NCBI RefSeq assembly: GCF_000383855.1
Contig: NZ_KB912877.1
Coordinates: forward strand, 4,277,226 to 4,341,225
From: Methylobacter marinus A45
GTDB taxonomy: Bacteria > Pseudomonadota > Gammaproteobacteria > Methylococcales > Methylomonadaceae
Direction of reading: 5' to 3'
DNA length: 64,000 nucleotides
Shown: positions 25,946 to 35,281 of the stretch, one piece after another
Layout of the letters: each line of letters begins with the position of its first letter
Numbering within the stretch: the first letter of the stretch is position 1
The notes under the pieces: model-generated
The model's input: the letters and a program-made list of their open reading frames with translations, nothing else
Databases searched by the model: none
Told to the model about the DNA's origin: nothing
Made by a program: the position numbers and the translations under genes

Positions 25946-27157
25946 TCATGCTTGATCCGTCTCGGCAAGCCATTGCGGGAAATCGTCCCGATAGGATATC
26001 CAGACCGCGGGTCCCGCGGCCAGTTCGTCATCAGTCAGCAAGCAACCGTCCAATTCAGCACGCGCTTTGTCGGCATCGATGTTTTGGCCGATAAAGACCA
26101 GTTCCTGTCGGCAGTCGCCGAAAGGCGACTGCCAATTGACCAGAATGTCAACGGCATACTCTTCAGGCCATTCAGCTTCCGGTACCGACGCCCACCAACG
26201 GCCGGCGCAGCCATGTTGCATGGTCCCGCCGGCTTGTGACCAGCTACCCGCCCACTCGGGGCGCGAGGCCAGCCAGAAGAAGCCCTTGGAACGCAACAAG
26301 GTGCCGTTATTCCAATCGTCACGATACAGATAATCATAAAAACGGCCGGGATGGAACGGTCTGCGGGCGGTGTAAACAAAACTGGCTATGCCGTACTCCT
26401 CGGTTTCGGGCGTATGGCTGCCGCGCATTTCCTGCAGCCAGCCGGGGGCTTGCTCCGCCTGTTCAAAATCGAACAGGCCGGTGTTGAGTAATTTATGCAG
26501 CGGCGCCCGGCCCATGATCATCGGGATGATTTCGGCTTCCCGGTTCAGGGATTTAAGGATGGCTGTTAAATTGGCCAGCTCATCGCTGCATACCAGGTCG
26601 GCCTTTGAAATCAGAATCACGTTGCTGAATTCAACCTGCTCGACCAGCAAATCGGCGATGTTACGTTCATCATCAATGCCCAGTTCGGCATTGATGTCTT
26701 TCAGCGACTGGGCTTCCAGATAATCGCGCATGAAATTGACCGCATCGACCACTGTTACCAGCGTGTCCAGTCTGGAAATGTCCGACAGACTGACGCCGTC
26801 TTCATCGCGGAAAGTAAAGGTTTCGGCAATCGGCATGGGTTCCGCGATACCGGTCGATTCAATCAGCAAGTAGTCAAAACGGCCGGCCTTGGCCAATTGC
26901 CCAACTTCCACCAGCAAGTCTTCCCGTAACGTGCAGCATATGCAGCCATTGCTCATTTCCACCATTTTTTCCTCGGTGCGATTGAGGGCGACCTCGTTTT
27001 TAACGAGCGCGGCATCAATGTTGATTTCACTCATGTCGTTGACGATCACGGCAATTTTCAGGCCCTCGCGGTTAGTCAGGATATGGTTAAGCAGCGTAGT
27101 TTTGCCGGCACCCAAAAAGCCGGAAAGAACAGTCACGGGTAATATTTTCGAAGTCAT
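25946..27157 (-). CDS. zigA: COG0523 (CobW/ZigA-type) GTP-dependent metal chaperone
   Basis: A 403-residue P-loop GTPase: Walker [14 protein letters not shown] near the N-terminus, the metal-binding CxCC motif in [11 protein letters not shown], a GTPase ESTG segment ([11 protein letters not shown]), guanine specificity SKAD, and a C-terminal CobW_C domain. ZigA/YciC-type members move zinc to target proteins under zinc starvation. The start is the ATG at 27157; the TTG five codons upstream is discounted. A Zur-type operator lies 45 bases upstream, which favours zinc over cobalt. Confidence 0.88.
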   Translation of the reverse strand: MTSKILPVTVLSGFLGAGKTTLLNHILTNREGLKIAVIVNDMSEINIDAALVKNEVALNRTEEKMVEMSNGCICCTLREDLLVEVGQLAKAGRFDYLLIESTGIAEPMPIAETFTFRDEDGVSLSDISRLDTLVTVVDAVNFMRDYLEAQSLKDINAELGIDDERNIADLLVEQVEFSNVILISKADLVCSDELANLTAILKSLNREAEIIPMIMGRAPLHKLLNTGLFDFEQAEQAPGWLQEMRGSHTPETEEYGIASFVYTARRPFHPGRFYDYLYRDDWNNGTLLRSKGFFWLASRPEWAGSWSQAGGTMQHGCAGRWWASVPEAEWPEEYAVDILVNWQSPFGDCRQELVFIGQNIDADKARAELDGCLLTDDELAAGPAVWISYRDDFPQWLAETDQA

Positions 27158-27201
27158 GAAAAGGGGTCTCAAGGGTTAGGGGAGGGCAATGCAATGTGAT
27201 A

Positions 27202-27223
27202 GAAATGTTATAACATAACATTC
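27202..27223 (-). promoter_or_regulatory. Zur-type operator
   Basis: The site contains GAAATGTTATAACATAAC, built on the palindrome ATGTTATAACAT (27205-27216). It is close to the gammaproteobacterial Zur box GAAATGTTATANTATAACATTTC, with a few mismatches at the right side. It lies 45 bases upstream of the COG0523 GTPase, a typical Zur target. Zur with zinc would repress the operon. Confidence 0.8.
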
Positions 27224-27597
27224 AAAATAACAACTCTTTAAGGCATACGGCAACGATTCCTTCATTTTCGGGCCATAAAGTTGCCAGCCTATGCTATTCA
27301 TAGCCTTGAAGGTGCTACGTGAATTAGTAACGGATGTTACGCACGGACGATTTTATCCCGTTTGCCGCGCCGAGCACCGCAGCTTTCGGCGAGAACAGCC
27401 CGAAGGGGCGCTGCCTGGATGCAGCGCGTTGCCAAAGGGACAGGAAGTCCCTTTTGGCAACCCTCGTCGAAAGCGAGGAGCGCAAGGAAAAAGCGGCAAC
27501 GGGCGGCCTTTTCTTTGGTTACTTTCTTTTGGCCGCGCAAAAGAAAGTAACTCGCCTTCGGGTGCGATAAACCCGATTCAAATAATCGTCGCGCTAG

Positions 27598-29179
27598 CCC
27601 GGATATTTCATCAGCCCCATGAAGCCGCCCCTCAGAGGCACTCGACGACCAGAAACGACTGATATTTTTTGGAGGTGAAGTTCAACGGGCTATTTTCAGG
27701 GTCGATTGCCGATTTTCAGGCACAGCTCCCCCTTACCCCGTTGTTTATAGCGTGCCGGGTACAGCACTTACCGAGCGCTAATCAGGGCACAGGCGCTGGC
27801 AGACAGATCGAAACAGGGACTGGAAGGGATAATGACTGCTCAGCAGCAGCCGAATACGGCGGGTATTGCGGATGACTACGGCGCCGATCTTAAACAGTTT
27901 CAGGCGAATGGTGGCACAGGTGGCCTGCGCCAGTTCGGTGTTGTTCAGGGCGATCCGGCGGATGGCCTCGATCAGCGTATAGGCCAGCGTCGACAGCAGC
28001 AGGCGGAACTGGTTCGGCCACCACAGACTGCAGCTGGTACGGTCGGCAAACAGATCCAGTTGTTGCTCTTTAATCCGGTTTTCCATCTCGCCTCGGGCAC
28101 AATAGACTTGTTCGTAAAGCGTTTGCGCCTCGCCTGCCAGGTTGGTCACGACATAGCGCGGGTTGCTGCCTTGACTCATGTGTTCGGCTTTGAGGATGAC
28201 TCGGCGCCGGCATCGCCAGGTGCCGGCTTTATAGTGCAAATCGGTGAACACGCGTTGTTTCTGTTGTGTTGCCTCATATTGTGTCCGGGCTTGCTCAATC
28301 CAGGGTTGACTCAAACGCTTCAAGCGCTGGTTTTTGGCCAAACCAACGATATAGCGGACGCCCTTCCGCTCGCACCAGTTCAGCATCCGATGCCGACAAA
28401 AGCCGCTATCGCCACGGAAGATAATCTGAACGTCCGGCCAGACCTGACGCAGGCGTTTGACCAGCAAGGCCAGGATCGCCCAGCTGTGCTTGGCCCCGTC
28501 AATATTGCTGGGGCGCAAATAGCTGACCAGGCACTGATTACCGCAAAAGACATACAAGGGCAGAAAACAGTAATTCCGGTAATAACCGTGGAAAAAACGC
28601 CCTTGCTGTTCACCGTGAACCGGATCATCGGTGGCGTCGAAATCCAGAATGAGGGACTTCGGCGGCGTCTTATAGGAGGCGATGAACTGCGCCAGTAGTT
28701 CCTCATGCATCCGCCACATCAAGCCTCGGTCCGCCCGCTGTTCGAACCGGCACAAGGTGGAGCGGCTACCCAATGCCTGATCCTTTTCCACGGCCGTCTG
28801 AAAGGCGATATCGTTTCGGAGTGTATCGTGATCGTTCAAATCCTCATAGCCGCAGGCCAGACCATAAACCCGTTGTCGCAGCAAGTCGACTACCGGATGC
28901 CGGATGCGCTCAGGATCCCTGGGATCGTGCATCTGTTCCGCAATCCGTTGGGTTAACTGGAGCTGTTGGTCAATGGTTCTTAACAACAGCACACCACCAT
29001 CACTGGTGATGGCTCCGCCGCTGAATTGGGCTTGTATTTTGCGGCGTTTAAAGGCAGGAAAATCTATTTGAGCTGCGGTACAATTTGGCACGGGCAAATC
29101 CTTGTTCAAATTCAATCTAAGCAACTGAATTTTATCGAACTCTACGGGATTTGCCCGCTTTTTTTATGAAATATCCGGG
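27598..29179 (-). mobile_element. IS1380-family insertion sequence
   Basis: A 1582-bp element bounded by perfect 14-bp inverted repeats CCCGGATATTTCAT and ATGAAATATCCGGG, flanked by CTAG on both sides (27594-27597 and 29180-29183), consistent with the 4-bp target duplications of the family. It carries one transposase gene and appears intact. It sits inside the MITE-like element, so it arrived later. Confidence 0.88.
27778..29124 (-). CDS. IS1380-family transposase
   Basis: A 448-residue DDE transposase. The IS1380 layout is visible: GGAITSDGGVLLLR near the N-terminus, the first catalytic Asp in LILDFDATDDPVHGEQ, and the second in IIFRGDSGFCRHRML. The frame starts with TTG (29124); a GTG at 29091 is the other candidate, and there is no ATG nearby. 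Length and the uninterrupted frame suggest an active or recently active copy. Confidence 0.9.
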   Translation of the reverse strand: MLRLNLNKDLPVPNCTAAQIDFPAFKRRKIQAQFSGGAITSDGGVLLLRTIDQQLQLTQRIAEQMHDPRDPERIRHPVVDLLRQRVYGLACGYEDLNDHDTLRNDIAFQTAVEKDQALGSRSTLCRFEQRADRGLMWRMHEELLAQFIASYKTPPKSLILDFDATDDPVHGEQQGRFFHGYYRNYCFLPLYVFCGNQCLVSYLRPSNIDGAKHSWAILALLVKRLRQVWPDVQIIFRGDSGFCRHRMLNWCERKGVRYIVGLAKNQRLKRLSQPWIEQARTQYEATQQKQRVFTDLHYKAGTWRCRRRVILKAEHMSQGSNPRYVVTNLAGEAQTLYEQVYCARGEMENRIKEQQLDLFADRTSCSLWWPNQFRLLLSTLAYTLIEAIRRIALNNTELAQATCATIRLKLFKIGAVVIRNTRRIRLLLSSHYPFQSLFRSVCQRLCPD

Positions 29180-29509
29180 CTAGCGACACTTTGCTAAACC
29201 GATCTGAATTCAACTTACTGCGTAACATCCGTTAGTAATTCACTATTGTCATAAACTTAAAAGTTGCACAACGAAACTCAAATCGATTTTCAGACGTGGT
29301 ACTTTCATTCTATATATGAGTTTTTTGGTACAAAAAATAGCCCTAAATCTGCCAAAAATGAATTTTTTAGAGGCATAAGGTCCAGTACCAAAATAACATT
29401 CGGCGGACGCTATTACCTCGAGAGGCCCGAAGGTGGGCCGGACTGGGGCTGCGCTTCGGTGCGCAGTTGATGTTTTCAAAATAGTCAATTCCCGATGACC
29501 TTAGGATTT

Positions 29510-29568
29510 GGTCAGCACATCCTATGCAAGATTCCAGTTTCAGGAAGTCATTTTTAGCCAAATCCTTA
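29510..29568. repeat. Dispersed repeat, family E copy 2
   Basis: Near-identical to 21650-21711, including the shared core cctatgcaagattccagttt. It stands alone here, without the family D copy found beside copy 1. Confidence 0.6.
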
Positions 29569-29597
29569 GTAATGGGCATGGCATAAATCAAGGAATT

Positions 29598-29677
29598 GTA
29601 GGTGCGAATTCATTTATGCCCTATGGGTACTTGTGCCCTTCAGGGTATTCGCACAGTGCGAATGAATTCGCACCTAC
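29598..29677. repeat. Short palindromic repeat, family A copy 2
   Basis: GTAGGTGCGAATTCAT (29598-29613) and ATGAATTCGCACCTAC (29662-29677) are perfect 16-bp inverted arms. The interior half, from acttgtgccc onward, recurs almost unchanged at 39571-39617. Confidence 0.75.
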
Positions 29678-29813
29678 ACCGGAAATTCATCCGCGCACTT
29701 GAGGAAGTTATTTTATGCGCGTTCCTTAGCAACATCGCACTTCCCGCATAACCCGGGAGAGGGTGTAAGAATGGCCGCCCGCGCAACCAACCCTGGATTA
29801 AGGAGTATTAAGC

Positions 29814-30440
29814 ATGAGCAAACCCTACATTCGCCTTGACAAGAACAATGCTGCCGTTTTGCTGGTTGATCATCAGTGTGGCCTGTTGTCCATCGTCCGG
29901 GATATCGAGCCCGACAGGTTCAAGAACAACGTCCTGGCTCTGGCCGATCTGGCCAAGTATTTCAAGCTGCCGACCATCCTCACCACCAGCTTTGAGGATG
30001 GGCCCAACGGTCCTCTCGTGCCCGAACTGAAGGAAATCTTCCCCGATGCGCCGTATATCGCCCGGCCGGGCCAGATCAACGCCTGGGACAACGAGGATTT
30101 TGTCAAGGCGGTCAAGGCCACCGGAAAAAAACAACTCATCGTCGCCGGCGTGGTCACTGAGGTCTGCGTGGCTTTCCCGGCCTTATCCGCCCTGGAAGAA
30201 GGCTATGAGGTCTTCGTGGTGACCGATGCCTCCGGAACCTTCAACGAACTCACACGGTATTCTGCGTGGAATCGCATGTCGGCGGCGGGTGCCCAGCTGA
30301 TGACCTGGTTTGGCGTGGCCTGCGAATTGCACCGCGACTGGCGCAACGATGTCGAAGGCCTGGGCGCGCTGTTCTCGAACCACATCCCCGACTATCGAAA
30401 CCTGATCAACAGTTACACCACGATCAAAAGTGGAAAGTAA
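29814..30440 (+). CDS. Isochorismatase-family hydrolase (YcaC-like)
   Basis: A 208-residue cysteine hydrolase: Asp19 in VLLVDHQCGLL, a Lys in the middle and the nucleophile Cys118 in VVTEVCVAF form the usual triad of the superfamily. The sequence resembles YcaC-like enzymes, whose physiological substrates are mostly unknown. There is no signal peptide. It has a strong TAAGGAG site and is followed after 42 bases by a DUF1254 gene, so an operon is likely. Confidence 0.88.
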   Translation: MSKPYIRLDKNNAAVLLVDHQCGLLSIVRDIEPDRFKNNVLALADLAKYFKLPTILTTSFEDGPNGPLVPELKEIFPDAPYIARPGQINAWDNEDFVKAVKATGKKQLIVAGVVTEVCVAFPALSALEEGYEVFVVTDASGTFNELTRYSAWNRMSAAGAQLMTWFGVACELHRDWRNDVEGLGALFSNHIPDYRNLINSYTTIKSGK

Positions 30441-30482
30441 GCGTTAAGAAAGTCGCAACTCAACATAGGAGATAGAACGATC

Positions 30483-31919
30483 ATGGTCTATATCGCAAAA
30501 ACAGTTTTCCGGAAAGTGTTTCTGGGTTTCGGCCTGCTCATCGCACTTAGCGAGATTACTATGGCTCAAGTTGAGCCTTTCGCCAATTCGGCCGACGAGA
30601 CTTACGCACTTGCGAGAGATGCGTATCTCTACGCTTATCCATTGGTGCTGATGGATATCACCATGCGGCAGGTAACTAACGTGCCGGATGCTACCAGCGT
30701 GCCCATGCGCGCACCGATCAATCAGTTTGCGCATTTTCGTGAATATCCGGATGCGGAGGCCAGGGATGTGGTGCGCTTCAATTTCGACACGCTTTATTCC
30801 TTCGCCTGGCTGGACGTCGGTAAGGAGCCCGTCGTGCTGTCCGTACCCGATAGCGACGGCCGCTACTATCTGACGCCCATGCTGGACATGTGGACCGATG
30901 TGTTCGCGGTGCCAGGATCTCGCACCACCGGCGGCAAGGCCGGAAATTTCGCCATCGTATCGCCAGACTGGCGGGGAAAATTACCGAACGGCGTGGAACT
31001 CATTCGCGCGCCCACGCCGGTGGTCTGGATTATGGGCCGCACTCAGACCAACGGGCCGCATGACTATGACAATGTTCACAAGGTGCAGGATGCCTACAAG
31101 CTGACGCCTTTGAGCCGGTGGGGCAAAAAATATGCACCGCCCGAGAAATCGCCCACGGATCCGGCTGTCGATGACCAAACGCCGCCGCTGGTTCAGGTCA
31201 ACAACATGAGTGGCGTTGATCTTCTAAAACGGTTTTCGCAACTGCTGAAGAAGCATCCGCCCCACGGCAATGATTACCCCATCCTGTTTCGCATGCGCCG
31301 TCTCGGTCTACAGCCTGGGCACGAGTTCGACGCCAGCAAGCTTGACCCGGCCACTGTCGTTGCAATCAACGCAGCGGCGAAGGATGCGATAACCGACCTT
31401 CAGCAAGTGGTCGCCCAGGGCAAACTGGGCGAGACGGTGAATGGCTGGAACTACGTCGTGGCCGGCATGGGCACTTACGGCACCGACTATCGAATGCGCG
31501 CCCTGGTGGCCATGGCCGGATTGGGCGCCAATCTGCCGGAAGATGCGATCTACCCCAACGCCTTTGTCGATGCGGATGGCAACCCGACCAGCGGCGAACA
31601 TGCTTACGTTCTGCATTTCGAGAAAGGCAAACTGCCGGCCGCGAATGCTTTCTGGTCGCTGACCATGTACGACAAGGACGGCTTTCAGGTCCCTAATCCG
31701 ATCAATCGCTTTGCAATTGGCGATCGCGACAAGCTCGCTTTTAATGCCGATGGTTCGCTGGATATTTACATTCAGCACAAATCGCCGGGCCAGGGTAAGG
31801 AGTCGAACTGGCTCCCCGCGCCCAAAAGCCCGTTTCAGGTCATGATGCGCATGTATTCGCCGAAGCCGGAAGCTTTGCGTGACGGCCCGGGTTTGCCGCC
31901 CATCAAAAAGGCCCAGTAA
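30483..31919 (+). CDS. DUF1254/DUF1214 exported protein, paralogue 1
   Basis: A 478-residue protein with a hydrophobic N-terminal export signal (about residues 10-28). An N-terminal DUF1254 domain carries AYLYAYPLVLMD, DTLYSFAWLD and DMWTDVFAVPG; a C-terminal DUF1214 domain carries FWSLTMYDKDGFQVPNPINR. Biochemical function is not established for the family. It shares GRTQTNG and many other segments with the second copy at 32142-33536, indicating a tandem duplication with divergence. Confidence 0.85.
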   Translation: MVYIAKTVFRKVFLGFGLLIALSEITMAQVEPFANSADETYALARDAYLYAYPLVLMDITMRQVTNVPDATSVPMRAPINQFAHFREYPDAEARDVVRFNFDTLYSFAWLDVGKEPVVLSVPDSDGRYYLTPMLDMWTDVFAVPGSRTTGGKAGNFAIVSPDWRGKLPNGVELIRAPTPVVWIMGRTQTNGPHDYDNVHKVQDAYKLTPLSRWGKKYAPPEKSPTDPAVDDQTPPLVQVNNMSGVDLLKRFSQLLKKHPPHGNDYPILFRMRRLGLQPGHEFDASKLDPATVVAINAAAKDAITDLQQVVAQGKLGETVNGWNYVVAGMGTYGTDYRMRALVAMAGLGANLPEDAIYPNAFVDADGNPTSGEHAYVLHFEKGKLPAANAFWSLTMYDKDGFQVPNPINRFAIGDRDKLAFNADGSLDIYIQHKSPGQGKESNWLPAPKSPFQVMMRMYSPKPEALRDGPGLPPIKKAQ

Positions 31920-32006
31920 AGATGAAGCGGGTGGCGTGAGGCTTCTTCTGCCGGGAAAATCTCACTCCACCACTTGCTTATAGGATTTGGTTGAAAAAAA
32001 TGCATT

Positions 32007-32052
32007 GTAGGGGCGATTTTAATCGCCCAAGGGCGAATGAATTCGCCCCTAC
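32007..32052. repeat. Short palindromic repeat, family A copy 3
   Basis: GTAGGGGCGA and TCGCCCCTAC arms enclose GATTTTAATC and GAATGAATTC stems. It separates the two DUF1254 paralogues and could form a partial terminator. Confidence 0.7.
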
Positions 32053-32141
32053 AGGGTGTTCCACAATATCGGGAACTTAATTTTGACGGAATCCTTATCT
32101 TCATTCTGATCATAGTCATCAAAAACACCAGGAGTGTATTT

Positions 32142-33536
32142 ATGAAAAATCTATTACTAGCCACGGCTTGCACCGCCATGCTCTGGAATGCTGCCACAAT
32201 GGCTGCATCGCAGGGTATTTCCTCTCAGGAAGCCCAGGAGATCGCGCGTGACGCCTATATCTATGCCTATCCGCTGGTAATGTCGGGTGTGACAATTCAA
32301 GTGGGCAAAAACGTCGAAGAGCCTGTCGGGACCAGCGCACCGCTCAATCAATATGGGCACATGCGGACATTTCCCGATGACACCTTTACCATCGTAGTCC
32401 GCCCGAATGCCGATACCTTGTATTCTTCGTTAGCCTATGACGTGACCAAGGAACCCTTGATCGTCAGCATCCCCGATGCAGGCGATCGTTACTATCTGAT
32501 GCCCTTCATGGATATGTGGAGCGACGTTTTCACGGTACCCGGAACCCGGACAACGGGGAACGCCGCGCAGACTTTTGCCATCGTCGGCCCGAACTGGAAG
32601 GGGCCTCTGCCGAAAGGCGTCAAGGAATACCGAAGCCCTACGGGAATCGGCGTGCTGATAGGCCGCACGCAGACCAACGGCAAGGCGGACTATGAGGCCG
32701 TGCGTAAGTTTCAGGACGGCATGAAGGCGGTACCCCTGAGCGCCTACGGTAAACCGTACACGCCGCCGAAAGGCAGGGTCAATCCTAATCAGGATATGAG
32801 TGTGCCGCCCGACCAGATCGACAAAATGGATGCGGCCACCTTCTTCGGGATGTTTGCCGAGCTGATGAAGGACAATCCGCCGCACGCCAACGACTATCCG
32901 ATTCTGGATCGCATGAAGCGCATCGGCATCGTGCCAGGCAAGTCTTTTAAACTCGCCGACGCGCCCAAGGAGGTGCAGGACGCGCTAAATGCAGCACCGG
33001 CCGTCGCACTCAAGCAGATCAAGGATGCCTGGAGCAAGGCTGGCGTTGAGGCGAACGGCTGGCGCACCAACCTGAGCGTCATCGGCACTTACGGGACGGA
33101 TTATTTGCATCGTGCCGGCGTCGCCTATGGTGGTTATGGCGCGAATGTCGTAGACGATGCAGTTTATCCGACGGCGTTCGCCGATGCGGACGGCAAACCT
33201 TTCAGCAGCGATAACCGTTACGTACTGCATTTCGACAAAGACCAGATTCCCCCGGTGCGCGGTTTCTGGTCGTTGACCATGTACAATGATCGCCAGATCT
33301 TCGCCAGGAATCCGATCAACCGCTATGCGATCGGCGATCGCGACAATCTCGCCTTAAATCCGGACGGTTCGCTCGATCTCTATATTCAGCGGGAATCGCC
33401 GGGTAAGGACAAGGAATCGAACTGGCTGCCAACGCCGGGAAACGGCTCATTTACGATGAACCTGAGACTTTATTGGCCCAAGGCCGAAGTCCTCGACGGT
33501 TCCTGGGTGCCGCAGCCAGTCAAACGGGTTGATTGA
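32142..33536 (+). CDS. DUF1254/DUF1214 exported protein, paralogue 2
   Basis: A 464-residue protein with a signal peptide (first 23 residues, ending TMAAS). The start is the ATG at 32142 with AGGAG eight bases upstream; a longer frame beginning inside the upstream repeat is rejected. Family segments parallel the first copy: AYIYAYPLVMSG, DTLYSSLAYDV, DMWSDVFTVPG and FWSLTMYNDRQIF. Both copies follow an isochorismatase-type hydrolase. Function unknown. Confidence 0.87.
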   Translation: MKNLLLATACTAMLWNAATMAASQGISSQEAQEIARDAYIYAYPLVMSGVTIQVGKNVEEPVGTSAPLNQYGHMRTFPDDTFTIVVRPNADTLYSSLAYDVTKEPLIVSIPDAGDRYYLMPFMDMWSDVFTVPGTRTTGNAAQTFAIVGPNWKGPLPKGVKEYRSPTGIGVLIGRTQTNGKADYEAVRKFQDGMKAVPLSAYGKPYTPPKGRVNPNQDMSVPPDQIDKMDAATFFGMFAELMKDNPPHANDYPILDRMKRIGIVPGKSFKLADAPKEVQDALNAAPAVALKQIKDAWSKAGVEANGWRTNLSVIGTYGTDYLHRAGVAYGGYGANVVDDAVYPTAFADADGKPFSSDNRYVLHFDKDQIPPVRGFWSLTMYNDRQIFARNPINRYAIGDRDNLALNPDGSLDLYIQRESPGKDKESNWLPTPGNGSFTMNLRLYWPKAEVLDGSWVPQPVKRVD

Positions 33537-33699
33537 GAGAAAAGTCATGTTCGGTTCAACGCCTCTATGCCTGCGGGGGCGATGTGATCTCATGTACTAC
33601 GGAGCGCATCGCATTCATGGTTCGCGCCAGGGCCGGATAATCCCTTTGAAATGCCTTATGGGCCAAAAATGAAGGAATCGGATCAATCAGACAAGTTGC

Positions 33700-34896
33700 T
33701 CATCCATAACGCCCATAAAGCCACTTCAACAGAAAAGGCGGCAATAGCGTGGTCAGGCCCACCACGATAATCATGCCGGCATAAACCGCGTCAGTGAAAA
33801 TACCGCTTTCCTTGCCCAGTTCGGCAAAAATCAAGCCGATCTCACCGCGCGGCACCATGGCGATGCCGATCGCCCAGCGTTGAAACCAGGAACCTCTGAT
33901 GAACAGCGGGCTGATGATTTTTCCTGCCACAGCGGCCGCGAACAAGGTCGAGGAAAACAGCCAGACAAACGGCGAGTTCCACTCAATTTCCCGCAGATTG
34001 AGAGACAGGCCGACCGTGACGAAGAAAATGGGCGTGAACAAGTGAATGATCGGTTTCATTTGCGCTTCTATTTCATGCGCAAAGTCGATATCGCCGCCGG
34101 CCAGGGACGCGCCAAACGGCAGAAAGAACCGGCGCGACAAGGCCATGCCCGCGCTAAAGCCGCCGAGTAGTTCCGGCGCGCCCACGGCATGGGCGAGCCA
34201 GGCAAAAAACAGCATCAGCGAAACGATGGTGCTGGGAATCAAGCCCGGCACGTCGCTCACGCTGCCGAGATGTTTGATGATAAACGAGATCAGCTTGGCG
34301 GCGATGGGCGCCAGAACAAAAAAGGTCAGCACGGAAAGCAAGACCTTGCCGGCATTGATCAGGTTGATGCCGCCGCCTATGGAGAATTCGTACAACAACG
34401 CCAGCAGAACGACGCCGAGAATATCATCGAGCACCGCAGCGCCCAGGACCACCTGGCCCTCGACGGAGTCTTGGCGTTTCAAATCGGCCAGGACCCGCAA
34501 GGTGATGCCGATGCTGGTCGCCGTCAGCGTGCCGCCTATGAACAGGGCGACCAGAAGAGGCAATTCGAAAAACCAGAAGGCCAGGGAAAAGCCCATGATA
34601 AACGGCATGCTCAAACCGACTAAGGCGACGATAAAGGCCTTGGCGCCGGTTTTTGCCAGACGCCTGACGTCGGTTTCCAGGCCCACTTCAAACAGCAGCA
34701 TGATGATGCCGATTTCCGCCAGCAGTTTAACGGCTTCAACCGGCTCGACCCAACCCAGCAGACTCGGGCCTATCAGCACGCCGGCCAGCAGTTCGCCGAT
34801 CACGGCCGGCGCTTTCAGGCGAACGGCTATCTCGGTAAACAGGCGCGCCGACAGCAGGATGATGAGCAATGTTAAAAAATAGTCATGGACTGCCAT
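33700..34896 (-). CDS. Monovalent cation:proton antiporter, CPA2 family
   Basis: A 398-residue protein with 12 or 13 membrane segments and the Na_H_exchanger domain (KAPAVIGELLAGVLIGPSLL, then VGLETDVRRL). It ends after the transport domain, so the TrkA-N nucleotide-binding domain of KefB/KefC is absent. The ATG at 34896 is chosen because AAGG precedes it; the TTG 11 codons upstream has no such site. It probably exchanges Na+ or K+ for protons; nothing in the context narrows this. Confidence 0.85.
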   Translation of the reverse strand: MAVHDYFLTLLIILLSARLFTEIAVRLKAPAVIGELLAGVLIGPSLLGWVEPVEAVKLLAEIGIIMLLFEVGLETDVRRLAKTGAKAFIVALVGLSMPFIMGFSLAFWFFELPLLVALFIGGTLTATSIGITLRVLADLKRQDSVEGQVVLGAAVLDDILGVVLLALLYEFSIGGGINLINAGKVLLSVLTFFVLAPIAAKLISFIIKHLGSVSDVPGLIPSTIVSLMLFFAWLAHAVGAPELLGGFSAGMALSRRFFLPFGASLAGGDIDFAHEIEAQMKPIIHLFTPIFFVTVGLSLNLREIEWNSPFVWLFSSTLFAAAVAGKIISPLFIRGSWFQRWAIGIAMVPRGEIGLIFAELGKESGIFTDAVYAGMIIVVGLTTLLPPFLLKWLYGRYG

Positions 34897-35036
34897 TGGC
34901 CTTATATTCCACAGTAAAATTTGACCCAATCAGAATTATTTCAGTATCGATTGCTAATCGGCCTCTTTGATGCCCAGGCGTTTTAATCCTGCCATTCCTA
35001 CGGATTGATGCCCTGATACCGTAAATGAACAGACAC

Positions 35037-35148
35037 GTAGGGGCGAACCTGCGTGTTCGCCCTTGCTCATCGGTTCACCCTTGGCCTGCGGTTCTCCGAT
35101 AGCCTGTTGTGCACCCGAAACAGGGCGGACACGTAGGTCCGCCCCTAC
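35037..35148. repeat. Short palindromic repeat, family A copy 4 (long form)
   Basis: GTAGGGGCGAACCTGCGTGT opens the element and CGCCCCTAC closes it. The interior holds gttcgccc and ggttc repeats, suggesting a nested or tandem arrangement of two short elements. Confidence 0.6.
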
Positions 35149-35205
35149 AATGCATCCGCACGATACAGGCGACCTCATTGATTTGTATGAAATGAACAGA
35201 CACAT

Positions 35206-35233
35206 GTAGGGCGAACCTGTATGTTCGCCCTTG
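35206..35233. repeat. Short palindromic repeat, family A copy 5 (half element)
   Basis: GTAGGGCGAACCTGTATGT then TCGCCC repeats the left half of the element at 35037-35148, both following agacac or cagacac. Confidence 0.55.
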
Positions 35234-35281
35234 CCTTCATATCGCCTCTAAGCTGAGTTGAGCGATGGAAAAACCGACTCC

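Larger units (their letters stand above)
27319..29243. mobile_element. MITE-like element with 25-bp inverted repeats, split by an IS
   Basis: Terminal repeats 27319-27343 and 29219-29243 are inverted and match at 24 of 25 positions. Removing the nested IS and one CTAG leaves about 339 bp without a coding frame. The left part folds strongly: arms at 27428-27441/27447-27461 and a perfect 14-bp pair GTTACTTTCTTTTG/CAAAAGAAAGTAAC at 27518-27551. A degenerate relative is at 47340-47432. No clear target duplication is visible around the outer ends. Confidence 0.65.
29244..29813. other. Intergenic region with repeats upstream of the hydrolase operon
   Basis: No supported gene. It contains family E copy 2 (29510-29568) and family A copy 2 (29598-29677). 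The remainder up to about 29400 is AT-rich and unassigned. TAAGGAG lies just before the isochorismatase start. Confidence 0.5.
34897..35281. other. Intergenic region filled by palindromic repeats
   Basis: Two family A elements (35037-35148 and 35206-35233) occupy much of this gap between two minus-strand genes. No coding frame is supported. Confidence 0.5.

Noticed and set aside
35037-35233. Direct repeats that could be read as a small CRISPR array
   Set aside because: Only two units, each palindromic, without evenly sized unique spacers and with no cas genes nearby.
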